64,000 bases of DNA. It comes from Streptomyces genisteinicus (lineage in GTDB: Bacteria; Actinomycetota; Actinomycetes; Streptomycetales; Streptomycetaceae). A program made the position numbers and the translations under genes. Location of the stretch: contig NZ_CP060825.1 of the NCBI RefSeq assembly GCF_014489615.1, positions 3,362,501 to 3,426,500 on the forward strand. Reading direction: 5' to 3'. Below are positions 16,998 to 25,877 of the stretch, in pieces (positions within the stretch are counted from its first letter, which is position 1; every line of letters begins with the position of its first letter). The notes beneath the pieces are model-generated. The model saw only the letters and a list, made by a program, of their open reading frames with translations, was not told the origin of the DNA and did not search any database.

Positions 16998-18350
16998 GTG
17001 TCCGAACCCTCGCAGCTGCCGTCGACGGCTCCCGGCCCGCCGTACCCCGTACCGGTGCGCGACCCGGAGCGTCCCGGGGAGCTGCCCGCCCCGCCGGCGC
17101 CGCCGGCCCGCGCCCGCCGCACGTACGCCGCGCGGCTGTGGCGCAGCCGGATGGTGCGGGCGGGAGCGGTGTGCCTGCTGCTCGCGCTGTGCGCGCTGGT
17201 GATTCTCGCGCTGGTCCGGGAACAGACCGGCACACCCGGCTTCCTGGTCGGCCTGGGACTGGCGACGCTGCCGGTGCCGCTGCTGCTCGCCGCCTTCCGC
17301 TGGCTGGACCGGGTGGAGCCGGGCCCGTGGCGGAACCTGCTGTTCGCCTTCGGCTGGGGCGCCTTCGCCGCGGCGCTGGTCGCCATCCTCGCCAACTCCT
17401 TCGCCACCCGCTGGATCGCCACCGCGACCGCCGACCCCGCGTCGGCGGACACGCTCGGCGCCACCGTGATCGCCCCGGTCGTCGAGGAGAGCGCCAAGGC
17501 TGCCGCGATCCTGCTGATCTTCCTGTTCCGCAGACGGGACTTCAACGGCGTGGTCGACGGGGTGGTCGTCGCCGGCTTCACCGCCACCGGCTTCGCCTTC
17601 ACGGAGAACATCCTCTACCTGGGCAACGCCTTCGGCGAGGACCAGGCGTTCGGCACCTCGGGCCTGGGCTCGGTGACCGCGGCGACCTTCTTCGTCCGCA
17701 TCGTGATGTCCCCGTTCGCCCACCCCCTGTTCACCGTGCTCACCGGCATCGGCTTCGGCATCGCCGCACTCTGGCCGCGGCGCCGCCGGATACGCCGGGT
17801 GCTGCTCCCGCTGCTGGGACTGCTGCTCGCCATGGGCATGCACGCCCTGTGGAACGGCTCCACCACCCTGTTCGGGCCCTGGGGCTTCTACGCGGTGTAC
17901 GCCGCGTTCATGGTGCCCGCGTTCGGGCTGCTGACCTGGTGGACGATATGGACCCGCCAGCGGGAACTGCGCACGATAGCCGCCCAGCTCCCGGCGTACG
18001 CGGTGGCCGGCTGGCTCACGCAGCCGGAGCCCCGGGCGCTGTCCTCGATGCGCGCCCGCACGCTGGCCCGGGACTTCGCCCGGCGCACGTACGGCCGCCC
18101 GGCGGCGCACGCGGTCTCCGAGTACGAGACGTACGCGACCTCGCTCGCCTTCCTGCGGCACCGGGCCCACCGCGGCACCGCGGGACCGGACTTCGTGGCG
18201 CGCGAGCGGGAACTGCTCCACCGGCTGTGGGCACGCCGGGAGGTGGCGGCGCCGTCGCTGACGTACGCGGCCCGCGCCACCGGCCGGGTCGCGGTGCCGC
18301 CGCCGCACCGCGACTACGACGTCTTCAACCCGTACCGGGCCGCGCCCTGA
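16998..18350 (+). CDS. prsW: PrsW family intramembrane metalloprotease
   Basis: A 450-residue polytopic membrane protein with about eight hydrophobic segments between residues 50 and 320. It has the glutamate-zinc protease signatures: VVEESAKA (EExxK), FAFTENILY, SPFAHPLFT and HALWN. B. subtilis PrsW cleaves the anti-sigma factor RsiW; the target here is unknown. The C-terminal 130 residues are cytoplasmic, Arg-rich and outside the usual PrsW domain. The start is GTG 16998, with a weak ribosome site. Confidence 0.88.
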   Translation: MSEPSQLPSTAPGPPYPVPVRDPERPGELPAPPAPPARARRTYAARLWRSRMVRAGAVCLLLALCALVILALVREQTGTPGFLVGLGLATLPVPLLLAAFRWLDRVEPGPWRNLLFAFGWGAFAAALVAILANSFATRWIATATADPASADTLGATVIAPVVEESAKAAAILLIFLFRRRDFNGVVDGVVVAGFTATGFAFTENILYLGNAFGEDQAFGTSGLGSVTAATFFVRIVMSPFAHPLFTVLTGIGFGIAALWPRRRRIRRVLLPLLGLLLAMGMHALWNGSTTLFGPWGFYAVYAAFMVPAFGLLTWWTIWTRQRELRTIAAQLPAYAVAGWLTQPEPRALSSMRARTLARDFARRTYGRPAAHAVSEYETYATSLAFLRHRAHRGTAGPDFVARERELLHRLWARREVAAPSLTYAARATGRVAVPPPHRDYDVFNPYRAAP

Positions 18351-18445
18351 CGGCAGGGCAGGCGGGCCCGCGGGCCCCCGCACCCGGCCGGACCACGCCC
18401 GGCGCCGGTGCCGACCCGCCCCGGCCGCAGCGGCCTTGGGGCGCG

Positions 18446-19390
18446 CTACGCGGACGCGGCCGTCAGCTCGGCCAGTTCCTCGGAGGTGAGCTCCAGACCG
18501 GCCACCGCGGTCAGCGCGGGAAGCTGCCCGACCGTGCGCGCCGAGGCGATCGGCGCCACGACGGTCGGCTGCGCGGCCAGCCAGGCGAGCGCGACGGTGG
18601 CGATCCCGGCCCCGCGGGCCTCGGAGATCCGGTCGAGCGCGGCCAGGACCAGGCGGCCCCGCTCGGTCTCCAGGTGCTTGCCGGCGCCCTCGGCCCGGGC
18701 GCTGTCCACGGTGGTCCCCGGACGGTACTTGCCGGTGAGGAAGCCGGAGGCCAGCGCGTAGTAGGGCACGGCGGCCAGACCGGCGCGCCGCGCCTCGTCC
18801 GCGAGGGCGCCCTCGTAGGTGTCCCGCGACAGCAGGTTGTAGTGCGGCTGGAGGACGGTGTAGGGGGTGAGTCCCTCGCTCGCGGCGAAGTCGAGGGAGG
18901 CCCGCAGGCGCTCGGCGCTCAGGTTGGACGCGCCGAGGGCGCGGACCTTGCCGTCCTTCACCAGCTGGTCGAGTGCGACGACGATCTCCTCGACGGGCAC
19001 GGACGGGTCGTCGAAGTGGGAGTAGTACAGGTCGATGTGATCGGTGCCCAGGCGCCGCAGCGACTCCTCCGCCGCGGCCTTGATCGTGGTGGCGCTCAGA
19101 CCCCTGAACCGCGGGTGCGCGCCGACCTTGGTCGCGACGACCACCTCGGCCCGGTTGCCGCGCGCGGCGAGCCACCTGCCGATGACGGTCTCGGACTCCC
19201 CGCCCTCGTTGCCCGGCACCCAGGAGGAATAGGTGTCGGCCGTGTCGACGAAGTTGCCGCCCGCCGCGGTGTACGCGTCGAGGACGGCGAAGGACTGGGT
19301 CTCGTCGGCGGTCCATCCGAAGACGTTGCCGCCGAGGGAGAGCGGGAAGACGTCGAGACCGGACCGGCCGAGGCTGCGTAGAGAGGTCAT
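18446..19390 (-). CDS. Aldo/keto reductase
   Basis: A 314-residue TIM-barrel NADPH oxidoreductase. It shows the catalytic tetrad regions of the family: FVDTADTYSSW (Asp, Tyr), VVVATKVG (Lys) and HIDLYYSHFDDP (His). NADPH-binding residues lie in APIASARTVGQL near the C terminus. It is similar to the YghZ/YajO-type group; the physiological aldehyde or ketone is not known. The ATG at 19390 is preferred; GTG 19396 is two codons upstream. Confidence 0.9.
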   Translation of the reverse strand: MTSLRSLGRSGLDVFPLSLGGNVFGWTADETQSFAVLDAYTAAGGNFVDTADTYSSWVPGNEGGESETVIGRWLAARGNRAEVVVATKVGAHPRFRGLSATTIKAAAEESLRRLGTDHIDLYYSHFDDPSVPVEEIVVALDQLVKDGKVRALGASNLSAERLRASLDFAASEGLTPYTVLQPHYNLLSRDTYEGALADEARRAGLAAVPYYALASGFLTGKYRPGTTVDSARAEGAGKHLETERGRLVLAALDRISEARGAGIATVALAWLAAQPTVVAPIASARTVGQLPALTAVAGLELTSEELAELTAASA

Positions 19391-19624
19391 GAGCACTCAA
19401 CCGTACGATCCCGCTCCGCTATTCCGCGGCAGCTCTCCGCCCGCGTCCCGCCGGGCCGCCCCACGGCATCTGTCCGGTCACGAGTCCACGGGCCGGGGCG
19501 CCGGGGGGCGTCGGGTCCACGGCGCGTCGCGGGCGTCCGGACACGGGTCCGCCGGCCCGGGCGTCGGGGGGTGAGCGCCCGGACCGGCGGGGTCCGTCGA
19601 AGATGCCGCCGTGCGGCGGGAGGG

Positions 19625-20674
19625 TCAGACGGTGAGGCCCTTGCCCCGCAGCCAGGCGAGCGGGTCGATGCCGGAGCCGCCCGCGGTGTGGACCTCCATG
19701 TGGAGGTGGGGTCCGGTGACGTTGCCGGTGGCGCCGACGCGGCCGATGGTCTCGCCGGTGGTGACCTTCTGGCCGGCGGACGCGGTCATCGACGACAGGT
19801 GGGCGTACCAGACCTCGGTGCCGTCCTCGAGCTCCAGCACGATGCGGTAGCCGTACGAGCCGGACCAGCCGGCCGAGGTGACGGTGCCGGTGTGAACGGC
19901 CTTGACCGGGGTACCCGTCGGCGCGGCGAAGTCCAGACCGGTGTGCTGGCCGGAGGACCACATGGAGCCGGACTCACCGTAGGTGGAGGTCAGGGTGTAC
20001 GAGGAGGTGGGGAGGGACCAGCTCCTGGCGAGCTCGGCCAGGCGCTCGGCCTCGGCCTTCGCCCGTGCGGCCTCCTCGGCCCTGCGCTTCTCCTCGGCGG
20101 CCTTCTTCTCGGCGGCCGACTGCTGCTTCGCGGCCTCGGCGGCGGCCTGTTCGGCGGCCGTCTTCTCCGCCGCGGCCTTGGCCTCGGCGTCGGCCTCGGC
20201 CCGCTGCTGCTCGGCCTGCTGGAGGATCCGGGCCCGCAGCGCCTCGCCGGCGCCGGCCGCCTGCTCGCCCCCGGCCTCGGTGCCGCTGTCGGCGACCGCG
20301 GTCATCGCGGTGAGCGGGGCGTGGTTCGCGGTGGCTGCGGACTCCGAGTCGCCGGAGATCAGCGAGCCGACACCCGGGAGGGAGGAGGCGTCCGGGAGGT
20401 GGTCGGTGAGGGAGTCGGGAAGGGATATCGACACCGCGGGCTTGTCCTGCGCGGTGGCCATGCCACCCGCGCCGACGGCCGCGATGACGCCGACTCCGAG
20501 AACGGTGGAGCTGCGGGCGAGTCCGCCCCGCTGCTTGGCCACGCGGTGCCGCCCGCGTACGGGCCGGATGGACTCCTCGGTCGGATTCCACTCCTCGTAC
20601 GACCGTTCCGGGGCGTCGCCGCCGAAAGAGGAAGGGGCGGACGGGGCCTCGGGGGCAGGCATGTTGGACGCCAC
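19625..20674 (-). CDS. M23 (LytM-type) peptidoglycan endopeptidase
   Basis: A 349-residue exported protein. After a cytoplasmic N-terminal tail it has a signal-anchor segment (about 60-78, GVGVIAAVGAGGMATA), then an Ala/Glu/Lys-rich coiled coil (about 140-220), then a C-terminal M23 domain (about 230-349). The zinc motif is HTGLDFAAP, with HLHMEV completing the site. It likely cleaves cross-bridges in the wall. The GTG at 20674 has a strong AAGGAAAGGAG ribosome site nine bases upstream. That site directly follows a ydaO-type riboswitch, so translation or transcription is probably controlled by c-di-AMP. Confidence 0.92.
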   Translation of the reverse strand: MASNMPAPEAPSAPSSFGGDAPERSYEEWNPTEESIRPVRGRHRVAKQRGGLARSSTVLGVGVIAAVGAGGMATAQDKPAVSISLPDSLTDHLPDASSLPGVGSLISGDSESAATANHAPLTAMTAVADSGTEAGGEQAAGAGEALRARILQQAEQQRAEADAEAKAAAEKTAAEQAAAEAAKQQSAAEKKAAEEKRRAEEAARAKAEAERLAELARSWSLPTSSYTLTSTYGESGSMWSSGQHTGLDFAAPTGTPVKAVHTGTVTSAGWSGSYGYRIVLELEDGTEVWYAHLSSMTASAGQKVTTGETIGRVGATGNVTGPHLHMEVHTAGGSGIDPLAWLRGKGLTV

Positions 20675-20697
20675 GAAGGCGTACTCCTTTCCTTCCT

Positions 20698-20850
20698 TCT
20701 CGCCTACCGGGTTAGCTGACGGGTTCGGAGCAGGAAGGTCTCCTACGGGTGTCACCGGCCGCGCAGAGAGCGGCAGATGAGGCCCGATTCACCCCAAGGA
20801 TTGGTTCCCCGGTTCCCTTGCGGAATTCGGCGCGCGCGCACGGTGCCGCC
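20698..20850 (-). promoter_or_regulatory. ydaO-yuaA (cyclic di-AMP) riboswitch
   Basis: On the minus strand the leader of the M23 gene contains the conserved ydaO blocks in order: GGGAACCGGGGAACCA, then GGGGTGAATCGGGCC, and near the 3' end GAACCCGTCAGCTAACCCGG followed by TAGGCG. This class binds c-di-AMP and usually lowers expression of wall hydrolase genes. Boundaries are approximate. The element ends about 25 bases before the M23 start codon, next to the ribosome site. Confidence 0.88.
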
Positions 20851-21128
20851 TCTGGCGACGGCTGGGACGACCGCGTTGCGTTATCGAACGTTAATAGACG
20901 CCGGGCCCGGATTCCAAGCCGTTCCGACTGATCGTTAACGACTGTGGCCAGGACTTATCGGGACAGAAGGAGTCGGAATCGGGCGACTTGATCGACTCTC
21001 GGATGGGCAGGCTTTTCTGACGGTGCGTCATATGTTATGCGCAGTGGCATTCCGCGACTACGCAGGGTGCCCGGCCGCTCCGGCGGGGATCACGGCCCCG
21101 GCCGCCCGCCTCGGAGCACCCGCGGGGA
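20851..21128. other. Promoter region of the M23 gene and 3' flank of the PP2C gene
   Basis: This stretch should hold the minus-strand promoter for the riboswitch-M23 transcript (AT-richer part at about 20880-20960). Nearer the PP2C stop there are two copies of a GCGGGGATCACGGCCC element, at about 21083-21098 and 21123-21138, spaced 40 bp; the second copy overlaps the 3' end of the PP2C reading frame. Confidence 0.4.
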
Positions 21129-22316
21129 TCACGGCCCAGGCCGCCGCCCCGGGGCGCCGTCCCGGTCGGCGGGGACGACGGGGACCGTCCGGCGCCGGTC
21201 CGGCTGGCCGGCCTCGGGCCGGGTGACCGCCATCAGCGCCATGTCGTCGGCGGGCCCGCCGCCGGAGTAGCGGCGCACGTCGTCCACCAGGGCGTCCAGC
21301 AACTCCTCCGGCCCCGGGAAGACCCGGCCCCGGAGCCGCTCCGCCGGGTCGTAGAAGACCCCGTGCGCGTCCCGCGCCTCGGAGAGCCCGTCGGTGTAGA
21401 GCAGCAGCGTGGCCCCGGCCGGCAGGGCGTACTCGTCCGCCCGGTCGGGCCCGCCCCCCAGGTCGCCCATGCCGAGCGGCAGCGCCGGCTCCGTCGGTGT
21501 CAGCGGGGCCAGCGCGCCGTCCGCCCGGAGCAGCAGCGGGTCGGGATGGCCCCGGTTCACCAGGCGCACGGCCCCGCGGTCCCCGCCCGCCCGCACGTTC
21601 GGGATCTCGCCGATGACGGCCGTCGTGAAGCCCTCGAAGGCGTCCAGCCCCGGCCGCCGTACGCCCTCGCGCTGCAGCGCCCGCTCCAGCCGCTGCGCCA
21701 CCGCCTCCAGGGTGCTCTCCTGTTCCGCCGCCTCCCGGAAGGACCCGACGAGCACGGCGACGGCCGAGACCGCCTCCATGCCCTTGCCGCGCACGTCGCC
21801 CACGATCAGCCGCACGCCGTAGGGCGTGTCCTGCACCGCGAAGAGGTCTCCTCCGATGAACGCGTCCGCCTGCGCCGCCTCGTACCGCGCGGCGACGTGG
21901 AGACCGGCGATCCGGTCCTGCGGCTCGGGCAGCACGGCGCGCTGCGCCGCCTCGGCGATCACCCGGGCCGAGGCCAGCCGCTCGCTGCCCAGCCGCAGGA
22001 CGCGGTTGATCAGCAGCGCGACGGCCGAGACCGTGGCCACCGTGGTCACCTCGGTGAAGCTGGTGATCTCGGTGGCGTCGTCGTTGTAGACGTGCAGCCC
22101 GGCGGTGGCCACGACGGCGGCGATGCCGGTGAGCAGCGTCACCACCCAGGAGGTGAGGGCCGCCGCGACGAGCGGTGCGGCGGCGAAGAGCGGCACGGCG
22201 GTGAAGCGGGGAGGGCTGAGGGCGTCGAAGAACGCGCCGCCGACGAGCATCACGGCAGGGAGCAGGCGCAGGTACCACGGAGTCCGGAAGGTGCTGCGCT
22301 GCCGTCGCCCCACCAT
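21129..22316 (-). CDS. Membrane-anchored PP2C (SpoIIE/RsbU-type) phosphatase
   Basis: A 395-residue protein. Three to four hydrophobic segments span about residues 17-105 (LLPAVMLVGGAFF, VAAALTSWVVTLLTGIAAVV, VATVSAVALLINRVL). A cytoplasmic PP2C domain follows at about 140-370, with FIGGDLFAVQD, LIVGDVRGKGMEAV and LLLYTDGLSEARD carrying the metal-binding aspartates. Such enzymes dephosphorylate STAS anti-anti-sigma factors; the partner is not in the window. ATG 22316 follows GGGAGAAGC. It has no C-terminal ATPase, unlike the other phosphatase of this family in the window. Confidence 0.88.
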   Translation of the reverse strand: MVGRRQRSTFRTPWYLRLLPAVMLVGGAFFDALSPPRFTAVPLFAAAPLVAAALTSWVVTLLTGIAAVVATAGLHVYNDDATEITSFTEVTTVATVSAVALLINRVLRLGSERLASARVIAEAAQRAVLPEPQDRIAGLHVAARYEAAQADAFIGGDLFAVQDTPYGVRLIVGDVRGKGMEAVSAVAVLVGSFREAAEQESTLEAVAQRLERALQREGVRRPGLDAFEGFTTAVIGEIPNVRAGGDRGAVRLVNRGHPDPLLLRADGALAPLTPTEPALPLGMGDLGGGPDRADEYALPAGATLLLYTDGLSEARDAHGVFYDPAERLRGRVFPGPEELLDALVDDVRRYSGGGPADDMALMAVTRPEAGQPDRRRTVPVVPADRDGAPGRRPGP

Positions 22317-22506
22317 GCTTCTCCCGCCGCTTCCGCCGCCGCTCCGGACTCACGGCCACGACCGGTGCCGTGTCCTTCCATGCTGCGGGCGTCGCGCCGA
22401 AGCGGCGACTTGCCGCCGCACCGTGGGACGACACCGCAGGCCACGGGCGGTGGCCGTGCGCCCGGGGTCTCGGACGGCCCGGGGCGCCGGGAGCGGGCCG
22501 GAAACG

Positions 22507-22551
22507 ACGGTGGCCCGTCATTCGATGCGATCTCGAATGACGGGCCACCGT
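22507..22551 (-). terminator. Strong hairpin downstream of tRNA-fMet
   Basis: A perfect 19-bp inverted repeat (arms 22507-22525 and 22533-22551) with a 7-nt loop lies immediately 3' of the tRNA-fMet gene on the minus strand. There is no long U tract, which is usual for Streptomyces terminators. Confidence 0.8.
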
Positions 22552-22557
22552 CTTCAG

Positions 22558-22631
22558 TAGCGGGGACAGGATTTGAACCTGCGACCTCTGGGTTATGAGC
22601 CCAGCGAGCTACCGAGCTGCTCCACCCCGCG
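22558..22631 (-). tRNA. Initiator tRNA-fMet (CAT)
   Basis: A 74-nt cloverleaf with anticodon CAU. The initiator features are visible: position 1 is C and faces U72, so the top of the acceptor stem is unpaired, and the anticodon stem has three consecutive G-C pairs (CTGGG/CCCAG). The CCA end is not encoded. A 19-bp hairpin follows. Confidence 0.95.
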
Positions 22632-22921
22632 TCGGTGAACACAACCTTACGCCATCCGCGGAGTCCTTCCGACCAGTTTTCCCGTGCCCTGCCTCACAGC
22701 CCTTCTCACAGCCCCCCTGCCGCACAGCCGTGCCGCGCACCGCGCCGCACCCCCGACGGCACGCGCACCGCGCCCACCGCACCCACCGCACCCGCCCCCG
22801 ACGGTGCCCGGGCCGGCCGTCCCTGTCACATCCGCCGCCCGCGGCACGTCGAAGACGTGAGGACCCGCTCGCGGAGGCGTCATCCGCCGGGCGGGGCGCC
22901 CACCGGCAGACAGGACGGACG

Positions 22922-23863
22922 ATGGACAGGACCGTGCACAGGACCGGCACCGCACCGCACGCGACGGCGGCCGGACCGGGCGCCGCGGCGGGGCCGGACG
23001 CCCTCGCCCGGCGCTTCGAGGAGCACCGCCCGCAGCTGCGGGCCGTCGCCTACCGGATGCTCGGCTCGCTGGCCGAGGCCGACGACGCGGTCCAGGAGGC
23101 GTGGCTGCGGCTCAGCCGCTCCGACGGCGACGGGGTCGCGAACCTGCGCGGCTGGCTGACCACCGTCGTCGGCCGGATCTGCCTGGACATGCTGCGCAGC
23201 CGGGCTTCGCGGCGTGAGCAGCCGATGGCCCCGCACCTGCCCGAGCCGATCGTCGGCGCCGGGGACACGGTGGACCCCGAGCACGAGGCGCTGCTGGCCG
23301 ACTCCGTCGGCCTCGCCCTGCTCGTGGTCCTGGGCACCCTCGCCCCCGCGGAGCGCCTCGCCTTCGTGCTGCACGACATGTTCGCCGTGCCGTTCGACGA
23401 GATCGCGCCCCTGGTGGGCCGCTCCCCCGCGGCCGCCCGCCAGCTCGCCAGCCGGGCGCGCCGGCGGGTGCGGGGCGGGGCGCCCGCGCCCGACGCGGAT
23501 CTCGCCCGCCAGCGCGAGGTGGTCGCCGCCTTCCTGGGCGCGGCGCGCGACGGCGACATCGGCGCGCTGGTGGCCGTCCTCGACCCGGACGTGGTGGCGC
23601 GGGCCGACGGCGGGTCGCGTGGACCCGAGTCGCTGATCCGCGGCGCCGAGCGCGTCGCGCGGCGGGCCGCCGCCTTCGCCCATCCCTCGCGCGCCACCCT
23701 TCCCGCACTGGTGAACGGCGCCGCCGGGGTGGTCGTGGCGGTCGGCGGCGTCCCGGTCGCGGTGATGGCCTTCACCGTCGTGGAGGAACGGATCGTGGCG
23801 ATCGAGACCCTGGCGGACCCGGCCCGTCTCGCAGCCCTGGACCTGACCGTCCTCGGCGGCTGA
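22922..23863 (+). CDS. ECF41-type RNA polymerase sigma factor with SnoaL-like C-terminus
   Basis: A 313-residue protein. Region 2 (about 25-100, YRMLGSLAEADDAVQEAWLR) and region 4 (about 130-185, FDEIAPLVGRSPAAARQLAS) are followed by a 110-residue SnoaL/NTF2-like domain. The linker HLPEPI corresponds to the WLPEP motif, and ARADGG to the DGG motif, both typical of ECF41. In this group the C-terminal domain controls activity instead of a separate anti-sigma factor. The usual oxidoreductase or carboxymuconolactone-decarboxylase partner gene is not adjacent. ATG 22922 follows AGGACGG. Confidence 0.88.
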   Translation: MDRTVHRTGTAPHATAAGPGAAAGPDALARRFEEHRPQLRAVAYRMLGSLAEADDAVQEAWLRLSRSDGDGVANLRGWLTTVVGRICLDMLRSRASRREQPMAPHLPEPIVGAGDTVDPEHEALLADSVGLALLVVLGTLAPAERLAFVLHDMFAVPFDEIAPLVGRSPAAARQLASRARRRVRGGAPAPDADLARQREVVAAFLGAARDGDIGALVAVLDPDVVARADGGSRGPESLIRGAERVARRAAAFAHPSRATLPALVNGAAGVVVAVGGVPVAVMAFTVVEERIVAIETLADPARLAALDLTVLGG

Positions 23864-23933
23864 ATCCGGGGCGGCGGGGCCCCGGGCGCCCGCCACCCGC
23901 GGGCCGCCGGGTCCCGGGCCCGGGACCGGGCCC

Positions 23934-25214
23934 TCAGGAGTCGGCGGGCGACGCCGCCGCGTCGTCCACGGCGGTCCCGGCGGCCCCCACCGCCCGGCCC
24001 GCCCCGGCCGCGTCCGCCGCGTCCCGCCCGAGCCACAGGTCGGGACCGAAGACCTCGTAGTGGATGCGCCGGGCCGGGACGCCCCGGCGCAGCAGGTCCG
24101 CGCGGACGGCCTTCATGAACGGCAGCGGGCCGCAGAGGCAGGCGGTCAGGTCCTCGGGCAGGTCGAGGGAGCCGATGTCCATCCGCCCCGCGGCGGAGCC
24201 GTCCGCGCCGTGCCCGCGCTCGTACCAGAGGCTCAGCCGGGCGTGCGGATTCCGGTCGGCGAGGGCCCGCAGCTCCTCCCGGTGGGCGTGGTCGGCGGGG
24301 CTGCGGTCGGCGTGCGCCACGACGACCTGCCGGGCCGTCCCGGTGGCGGTCAGATGGCCGAGCACGGAGAGCATCGGGGTACCGCCGATCCCGGCGGAGG
24401 CCAGCAGCAGGGGGCCGTCTCCGGTCTCGTCGGGCACCAGGCCGCCGAAGGGGAGCGAGACGGTCAGCAGGTCGCCGGGGCGCGCGTGCCCGTGGAGCCA
24501 CGAGGAGACCTCGCCCTCGGGCCCTGCCCCGTCGCGCAGCCGCTTGACGCTGATCCGCCAGTCGCCGGCCCCCGGGGCCGCGGACAGGCTGTACTGGCGT
24601 ATCTGACGCGCCCCGTCGGGCAGCTGCGCCTGGACGCTGACGTACTGGCCGGGCCGGAAGGGACCGGCCGGGCAGCCGTCGGCGCGGCGCAGCGTGTACG
24701 AGACCACGTCGGCGGTCTCCCGGCGCCGCGCGACGATCTCCATCCGCTGCCAGACCTCGCCGTCCGCGACCCCGGCCTCCTGGTAGAGGCGGCTCTCACG
24801 GGCGATCAGGGCGCCGGCCATCAGCCAGTAGACCTCGTCCCACGCCTCGGCCACCTCGGGGGTGACGGCGTCGCCGAGCACCTGCGCGATGGCGGCGAAG
24901 AGGTGGCGGTGGACGAGCTCGTACTGGTCGGAGGTGATGCCGAGGGAGGCGTGCTTGCCCGCGATCCGCGCGAGCATCGTGTCGGGCCGCTCGTCCGGCC
25001 GCTCCAGCAGCATCCCGGCGAAGGCGGCGATGGAGCCCGCCAGCGCCTGCCGCTGCCGCCCGTTGGCCTGGTTGCCGCGGTTGAAGAGGTCGCGCAGCAG
25101 TTCGGGCCGGTCCGCGAACAGCTCGGCGTAGAAGAGGTCGGCGATCTCCCCGATCGCGGCGCCCACGGCGGGGAGGGTGGCCCGGACGACGGGCACGGAC
25201 TGCTCGGACAGCAC
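23934..25214 (-). CDS. hmpA: Flavohemoprotein, nitric oxide dioxygenase
   Basis: A 426-residue Hmp protein that oxidises NO to nitrate using O2 and NADPH. The globin domain covers about 1-140, with the proximal haem histidine in LVHRHLFAAI. The FAD domain follows (about 150-260, RQYSLSAAPG) and the NAD domain (about 265-390, LLLASAGIGGTPMLSVL). The C-terminal 35 residues are an Ala-rich tail. The GTG at 25214 has GGGAG upstream. An NsrR-like operator overlaps the 5' leader, and nsrR itself lies 75 bp upstream in the same orientation. Confidence 0.93.
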   Translation of the reverse strand: MLSEQSVPVVRATLPAVGAAIGEIADLFYAELFADRPELLRDLFNRGNQANGRQRQALAGSIAAFAGMLLERPDERPDTMLARIAGKHASLGITSDQYELVHRHLFAAIAQVLGDAVTPEVAEAWDEVYWLMAGALIARESRLYQEAGVADGEVWQRMEIVARRRETADVVSYTLRRADGCPAGPFRPGQYVSVQAQLPDGARQIRQYSLSAAPGAGDWRISVKRLRDGAGPEGEVSSWLHGHARPGDLLTVSLPFGGLVPDETGDGPLLLASAGIGGTPMLSVLGHLTATGTARQVVVAHADRSPADHAHREELRALADRNPHARLSLWYERGHGADGSAAGRMDIGSLDLPEDLTACLCGPLPFMKAVRADLLRRGVPARRIHYEVFGPDLWLGRDAADAAGAGRAVGAAGTAVDDAAASPADS

Positions 25215-25226
25215 GGCGACTCCCTT

Positions 25227-25250
25227 AATAGGTATGTGATCTTCCAATTT
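25227..25250. promoter_or_regulatory. Putative NsrR operator in front of hmpA
   Basis: A 24-bp motif that matches the motif upstream of nsrR (25757-25780) at 16 of 24 positions; the shared core reads GTAT, then AT, TCC and ATT at the same spacing. It lies just upstream of the hmpA ribosome site. Repression by NsrR is inferred from known Streptomyces NsrR targets. Confidence 0.6.
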
Positions 25251-25288
25251 TTGCCTGCAGGTCCGGACCTCCGGGACCACGGAACAAC

Positions 25289-25741
25289 TCAGTCCGCGAC
25301 GGGCCCCCGGCCGACCAGCCCGACGAGCACCGGACCCGTCGGCGAGGCCACCAGGTCTCCCACGGTCAGCGGATCGAGCGTGGCGTGGAAGGCCTCCTGC
25401 GCCTCCCGCAGCGCGCGCCGCAGCCGGCACGCCCCGCGCAGCGGACAGGGGGCGTCGCCCTCGCAGACCACGACCTCCCCCTCCCCCTCCAACTCGCGCA
25501 CCAGCCAGCCCAGCGAGGCCCTGCGTCCGAGCCCGGTGAGCGCCAGCCCGCCGCCCCTGCCGCGCCGTGCCTCCACGACGCCGAGATGCTGCAGCCGGGC
25601 CACCACCTTGGCCATGTGCGCGGCGGGGACGTTCATCACCTCGGCCACCTCCCGGGTGGTCGAGGCGGGCGCGTCGCCCTCGGCGACGGCGAGCCGCATG
25701 ACGGCACGGAGTGCGAGATCGGTGAACCTGGTCAGCCGCAT
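25289..25741 (-). CDS. nsrR: NsrR, Rrf2 family nitric-oxide-sensing repressor
   Basis: A 150-residue winged-helix protein. The HTH is at about 28-60. Three cysteines at residues 93, 99 and 105 (VCEGDAPCPLRGAC), with Asp8 near the N terminus, match the [4Fe-4S] ligands described for S. coelicolor NsrR. NO destroys or modifies the cluster and releases the repressor from hmpA promoters. It lies directly upstream of hmpA, and both have the same operator-like motif. Confidence 0.94.
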   Translation of the reverse strand: MRLTRFTDLALRAVMRLAVAEGDAPASTTREVAEVMNVPAAHMAKVVARLQHLGVVEARRGRGGGLALTGLGRRASLGWLVRELEGEGEVVVCEGDAPCPLRGACRLRRALREAQEAFHATLDPLTVGDLVASPTGPVLVGLVGRGPVAD

Positions 25742-25756
25742 GCGGCGACCCTAACA

Positions 25757-25780
25757 AACACGTATTTCATACTCCGATTC
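25757..25780. promoter_or_regulatory. Putative NsrR operator in front of nsrR
   Basis: A motif beginning AACACGTATTTCATACTCC, 16 bp upstream of the nsrR start. It aligns with the hmpA leader motif without gaps (16/24). It suggests autoregulation of nsrR. Confidence 0.6.
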
Positions 25781-25834
25781 AGGGTCGGGCGCAGACGTGC
25801 ACCGGCCGACCGGAACCCCTCCGGAGACGACGAC

Positions 25835-25870
25835 AGCCCCCGTCCGGAACCGTGGTCCCGGACGGGGGCT
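25835..25870 (-). terminator. Hairpin downstream of tRNA-Lys
   Basis: A 13-bp perfect stem (25835-25847 and 25858-25870) with a 10-nt loop, just 3' of tRNA-Lys on the minus strand. Confidence 0.75.
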
Positions 25871-25877
25871 GGACAGG

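Noticed and set aside
22558..22631. tRNA genes as integration sites with a nearby mobile element
   Set aside because: Nine tRNA genes were checked for adjacent integrase or transposase genes and for duplicated tRNA 3' ends. None was seen. The duplicated tRNA-Asp and tRNA-Gly are full-length genes.
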